14,195 nucleotides of DNA from an uncultured Acidobacteriota bacterium (GTDB taxonomy: Bacteria; Acidobacteriota; Terriglobia; UBA7540): contig CALCEB010000112.1 in the NCBI GenBank assembly GCA_937900045.1, forward strand, positions 1 through 14,195, given 5' to 3'. The translations under genes and the position numbers were made by a program. Each line of letters begins with the position of its first letter. The first letter of the stretch is position 1. A model generated the notes under the pieces. It searched no databases and was not told the DNA's origin. It saw only the letters and a list, made by a program, of their open reading frames with translations. Below are positions 13,807 to 14,195 of the stretch, one piece after another.

Positions 13807-13974
13807 TGGATTTGCTCCAAGGATTTGGTGAAAGAACTGAGCATGAAGCCGGGATTAAATCCTTTGGTCATTTGCACGGTGTTTTAGTTTAACCGACATG
13901 CGCAGGGCCGTGCGATGATGATTGATTCTCCATGTGGCACAGCCGCGTATTTCCTTATGCTAGAATAAATGACG

Positions 13975-14064
13975 GGAGGGATGGGTGAGCGGTTGAAACC
14001 GGCGGTCTTGAAAACCGTTAGCCCCGAAAGGGGCTCGGGGGTTCGAATCCCTCTCCCTCCGCCA
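13975..14064 (+). tRNA. tRNA-Ser (anticodon UGA)
   Basis: The acceptor stem pairs GGAGGGA (13975-13981) with TCCCTCC (14054-14060), followed by discriminator G and an encoded CCA (14062-14064). The anticodon loop CTTGAAA (14007-14013) holds TGA at 14009-14011, between 5-bp stems that include one G-T pair. A long variable arm (AGCCCC-GAAA-GGGGCT, starting about 14020) marks it as a class II tRNA. The T-arm reads GGGGGTTCGAATCCCTC. It decodes UCA and, through the wobble base, other UCN serine codons. A TAGAAT at 13961-13966 is placed like a -10 box, but no good -35 matches it. Confidence 0.96.
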
Positions 14065-14195
14065 TGTGTTGCCTCACTTTCCGCATGGACGCCGGTGGCG
14101 AGGCGGATCTGAGAGCATAAGGACTTCTCGTACTTTGGTTTCTAAGTACAGTGGTTCATAAATTCACTCACGTATTTTTCCGTTACGCGGCTGCT
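14065..14195. other. gene-free edge downstream of tRNA-Ser
   Basis: No ORF, terminator or attachment-site duplicate of the tRNA 3' end is visible in these 131 bp. The only structure is a short palindrome, GTACTT (14130-14135) and AAGTAC (14144-14149). Confidence 0.4.

Noticed and set aside
13935..13954. TGGCAC upstream of the tRNA, considered as a sigma54 -24 element
   Set aside because: There is no TTGCA-like -12 element at the required distance, and a tRNA gene is not an expected sigma54 target.
14130..14149. GTACTT/AAGTAC palindrome after the tRNA
   Set aside because: Short and isolated. There is no duplicate of the tRNA 3' end to suggest an attachment site and no integrase in view.
1..14195. 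CRISPR array, transposase or phage genes
   Set aside because: Both strands were scanned by eye. No regularly spaced direct repeats and no recognisable transposase, integrase or phage structural proteins were found.

Overview
The window is about 14 kb of bacterial chromosome with moderately high G+C. It looks like housekeeping and metabolic DNA rather than a mobile island: there are no transposases, integrases, phage genes or CRISPR repeats. The gene set (a Rieske plus cytochrome b-c fusion complex, HU, MsrA, TsaC, an FmdB-type zinc ribbon, an M28 peptidase with a signal peptide) and the GC-rich palindromic intergenic repeats would suit an Acidobacteriota-like soil or subsurface organism. That placement is inference; no marker in the window proves it.

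Layout. Positions 1-89 hold the last codons of a plus-strand gene. It converges on a long minus-strand block running from about 5668 down to 100. In transcription order this block holds an FmdB-type zinc-ribbon protein, a decayed DUF72 pseudogene, a COG3375-like acetyltransferase, a single-HKD phospholipase D-like protein, a SixA-type phosphohistidine phosphatase, the tRNA-modification enzyme TsaC, a DUF218/YdcF-like membrane protein coupled to TsaC, and two overlapping genes of unknown function, the second with a HEPN-like Arg/His motif. HU (5891-6190) reads the other way behind a near-consensus promoter.

After a palindromic repeat, minus-strand genes resume: an APC amino-acid permease (8955-10307), then a Rieske protein (8110-8694) and a cytochrome b with a fused C-terminal cytochrome c (6609-8087). 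The last two probably form a compact quinol:cytochrome c oxidoreductase. Divergent from the permease, a RidA deaminase and a fold-type III PLP enzyme (D-threonine aldolase/D-serine dehydratase family) form an operon at 10620-12124 behind a good promoter. The three genes together suggest D-hydroxy-amino-acid uptake and breakdown, with RidA clearing the reactive enamine. Then come msrA and a secreted M28 peptidase (both minus strand) and a tRNA-Ser(UGA) with encoded CCA.

The most distinctive non-genic signal is a family of nested inverted repeats. Two full copies (6328-6425 and 10355-10464) have perfect 38-bp and 44-bp arms, the same 22-bp central spacer length, and an inner variable module that differs between copies but is exactly mirrored within each copy. 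A possible relative, a perfect 15-bp inverted repeat, lies inside the PLP-enzyme coding sequence at 11363-11403. Other points worth attention are the DUF72 pseudogene, a possible CTG start that forms a CTGA stop/start overlap between tsaC and ydcF, and the menaquinone-like PDWY motif of the cytochrome b.
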